In this document: in pieces, positions 62,369 through 64,000 of the stretch | Position numbering within the stretch: position 1 is the stretch's first letter | How the letters are laid out: every line of letters begins with the position of its first letter | Source: Neiella marina | GTDB lineage: Bacteria; Pseudomonadota; Gammaproteobacteria; Enterobacterales; Neiellaceae | Reading direction: 5' to 3' | Assembly: GCF_002165625.1 (NCBI RefSeq) | Contig: NZ_NGNS01000014.1 | Coordinates: 1-64,000 of the forward strand | DNA length: 64,000 nucleotides | Notes under the pieces: generated by a model | What the model saw: the letters and a program-made list of their open reading frames with translations, nothing else | Database searches by the model: none | Told to the model about the DNA's origin: nothing | Position numbers and translations under genes: made by a program

Positions 62369-62641
62369 CTACTCACCCTCATCAAAAAAGTTGTTAATCA
62401 AGGCTTCAACGGCATCGAGCGCTCGCCCTGCATCCGGGCCATCCGCAGAGACCTCAATGTGTTGACCTTGACAAGTTTCGAGCAGTAGCAATCCCATAAC
62501 GCTGGCCGCTGATGCTTGTTTGTCACCGTGTTTGATCATCACGTTGGCATCAAAATCTTGTGCCAATGTAGCTAGTTTAGTAGCTGCTCTGGCATGTAAG
62601 CCGAGTTTATTCCTGATAAGCAGTGAGCGAATCTCTGTCAT
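62369..62641 (-). CDS. ptsO: nitrogen-PTS phosphocarrier NPr (HPr-like)
   Basis: A 90-residue HPr-type protein with the phosphorylated His16 in KLGLHARAATKLA. In PTS-Ntr it passes phosphate from EI-Ntr to EIIA-Ntr. It starts 3 bp after the rapZ stop. Confidence 0.95.
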   Translation of the reverse strand: MTEIRSLLIRNKLGLHARAATKLATLAQDFDANVMIKHGDKQASAASVMGLLLLETCQGQHIEVSADGPDAGRALDAVEALINNFFDEGE

Positions 62642-62644
62642 GCC

Positions 62645-63493
62645 TTAATGACTGTCCTTGAGGTTACGGTGACGCAGTTGCACTTCTCGTTGCGTGCGAA
62701 AGTGTTCTGCTAGCGAGTTGGCGATAAATACTGAGCGGTGGCAACCACCAGTGCAGCCAATGGCGACGGTGACATAACTACGGTCATTCTGCTGAAGTTG
62801 TGGTAACCACTTGATTAACATCGACTTGAGTTGCTCGATGAATTCACCAACTGTCGGTTGCTGATTGAAGAAGTCAATCACCGGTTGGTCATTACCACTG
62901 TATCCTCGCAGTTCTGGCTCCCAATACGGGTTGGGCAGAAAGCGCACGTCAAAGACGAAGTCAGCATCGTTGGGAATACCATGTTTAAAACCGAAGGACT
63001 CGAAGATCAGCACCATCGAGGAGCTAGGGCTGCCGGAAACACGTTCGCGCAGAGTGGCGCTGAACTGATAAATGGTCATTTCGCCGGTATCGAGAAACAA
63101 GTCTGCTTGCTCTCGAACCGGCGCTAGCAATTCAGTTTCGGCCGCAACAGCTTCGGCCAATGTGGCATGATCGCGAGTTAGTGGATGGCGCCGGCGGGTT
63201 TCGGAATAACGGCGCAGCAATGATGCATCGGCTGCATCGAGGAAAATAATCGTGGTTGGCACTGTACTGCGGATCAGGGTTAGCAATTGCTCAACTTCCT
63301 GCGAACTGTTCGGTAAGTTGCGCATGTCGAGGCTGACCGCAATTTGCTCGTGACGATTTTGCTGTTGCGTGAGCCACGGCGTGAGCAGCTCGACCGGTAA
63401 ATTATCGACGCAGTAGTAACCGAGATCTTCAAGAACGCGCAGGGCGACTGACTTTCCTGAGCCAGAGCGGCCACTTACAACTGTGAGTTTCAT
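62645..63493 (-). CDS. rapZ: RNase adapter protein RapZ
   Basis: A 282-residue P-loop protein (GRSGSGKS, residues 8-15) with a C-terminal domain containing GCTGGCHRSVFIA. In E. coli RapZ binds glucosamine-6-phosphate and directs RNase E to the GlmZ sRNA. The start at ATG 63493 was preferred; a TTG four codons upstream (63505) is possible. Confidence 0.95.
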   Translation of the reverse strand: MKLTVVSGRSGSGKSVALRVLEDLGYYCVDNLPVELLTPWLTQQQNRHEQIAVSLDMRNLPNSSQEVEQLLTLIRSTVPTTIIFLDAADASLLRRYSETRRRHPLTRDHATLAEAVAAETELLAPVREQADLFLDTGEMTIYQFSATLRERVSGSPSSSMVLIFESFGFKHGIPNDADFVFDVRFLPNPYWEPELRGYSGNDQPVIDFFNQQPTVGEFIEQLKSMLIKWLPQLQQNDRSYVTVAIGCTGGCHRSVFIANSLAEHFRTQREVQLRHRNLKDSH

Positions 63494-63520
63494 CCTGTAA
63501 ACCAATGCCAGCTAGCAAGC

Positions 63521-63970
63521 TTATGCGTTGATGATAACCTGATATAGGTCCTCAGAACTAGTGGCAGAGCGAAGCTGTTTGAGGGTTTCTTTGTCGGATA
63601 GTTTTTCTGCCACCATGGCCAGAGTTTTCAAGTGCAGGTTGCAGTCTTGTTCTGGTACCAGCAGACCAAACAAAATATCGATAGGACGTTTGTCGATGGC
63701 GTCAAATTCAATTGGTTTCTCCAACTGCATCAATACCGCCACTGCTTTGCTATCTGAAGGCAGTCGACCGTGGGGGATAGCGATGCCACCACCAATACCC
63801 GTTGAGCCGAGTTTCTCACGGTTTAACAAGCGCTCGAAGATGTCTTGTTCAGTCAATTCGGGTAGCTGTTTGGCTGCGACTTGACTAAAAATTTCGAGGG
63901 CGCGTTTTTTGCTGGTGCAGGGGACTGCACTTAATGTGCAGTCCGCGCTGAGGATGTTGCCAATATTCAT
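63521..63970 (-). CDS. ptsN: nitrogen-PTS EIIA component PtsN
   Basis: A 149-residue EIIA-Ntr protein with the phosphorylated His67 in GGIAIPHGRLP. It regulates potassium and nitrogen functions. LNREKLGSTGIGGGIAIPHG is the conserved block. The usual rpoN-hpf genes upstream of it would lie outside the right edge. ATG 63970 was chosen; TTG 63976 lies two codons upstream. Confidence 0.95.
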   Translation of the reverse strand: MNIGNILSADCTLSAVPCTSKKRALEIFSQVAAKQLPELTEQDIFERLLNREKLGSTGIGGGIAIPHGRLPSDSKAVAVLMQLEKPIEFDAIDKRPIDILFGLLVPEQDCNLHLKTLAMVAEKLSDKETLKQLRSATSSEDLYQVIINA

Positions 63971-64000
63971 TGTCAATAGAGTTGATTAGTGCTTCTGCAG

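Overview
The window is chromosomal DNA of a marine gammaproteobacterium, most likely of the order Alteromonadales. This rests on a complete MSHA pilus locus beside mreBCD, the rng-yhdP-tldD and ptsN-rapZ-ptsO neighbourhoods, a CsrD/MshH homologue, and two outer-membrane-receptor-based polysaccharide utilisation clusters. No rRNA, tRNA, CRISPR array or prophage was seen.

Layout. (1) 1-106: the last codons and probable right end of an IS3-type insertion sequence. (2) 120-13465: an alginate cluster. A FadR-type regulator is divergent from a TonB-dependent receptor, a PL6 alginate lyase, a PL17 oligoalginate lyase, a hexuronate-type MFS transporter, KDG kinase, KDPG aldolase and a lipoprotein with a jelly-roll lyase-like domain. 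Released DEH would become KDG, KDPG, then pyruvate and glyceraldehyde-3-phosphate; the DEH reductase is not in the window. (3) 13567-15671: a SCO-like protein and a chemotaxis receptor gene broken by one in-frame TAA. (4) 15740-26263: a xylan cluster with a TonB-dependent receptor, a Nudix-type regulator, a GH43 xylosidase, a GPH symporter, a LacI regulator and a GH10 xylanase lipoprotein with a 14-unit EPTDP linker. (5) 26423-46622: csrD/mshH, a PLP enzyme on the other strand, and the MSHA locus mshI to mshQ. (6) 46626-63970: housekeeping genes: a YbaK-type deacylase, mreBCD, maf, rng, yhdP, a nitrilase, tldD, darP, pmbA, a GNAT enzyme, mgtE and the PTS-Ntr genes ptsO, rapZ and ptsN.

Regulation visible in the DNA. 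TTGGN5CCAA-type palindromes lie in the alginate cluster control regions and fit the FadR-type regulator. Five copies of NGTC-N5-GACTAYAAS lie in the two xylan intergenic regions and fit a shared regulator, best the Nudix-type protein. Between eda and the jelly-roll lyase lies an ORF-free stretch ending in a strong terminator; it carries eight bases complementary to the Shine-Dalgarno region of the lyase gene, so a small RNA or attenuating leader is possible.

Two intergenic regions (40.3-40.8 kb and 60.6-60.9 kb) hold a two-module, hairpin-rich dispersed repeat; at the first locus it separates mshA from mshC. I found no clearly new multi-gene system. The most unusual items are the repeat family, the shared xylan operators, the candidate RNA and the interrupted chemotaxis receptor.
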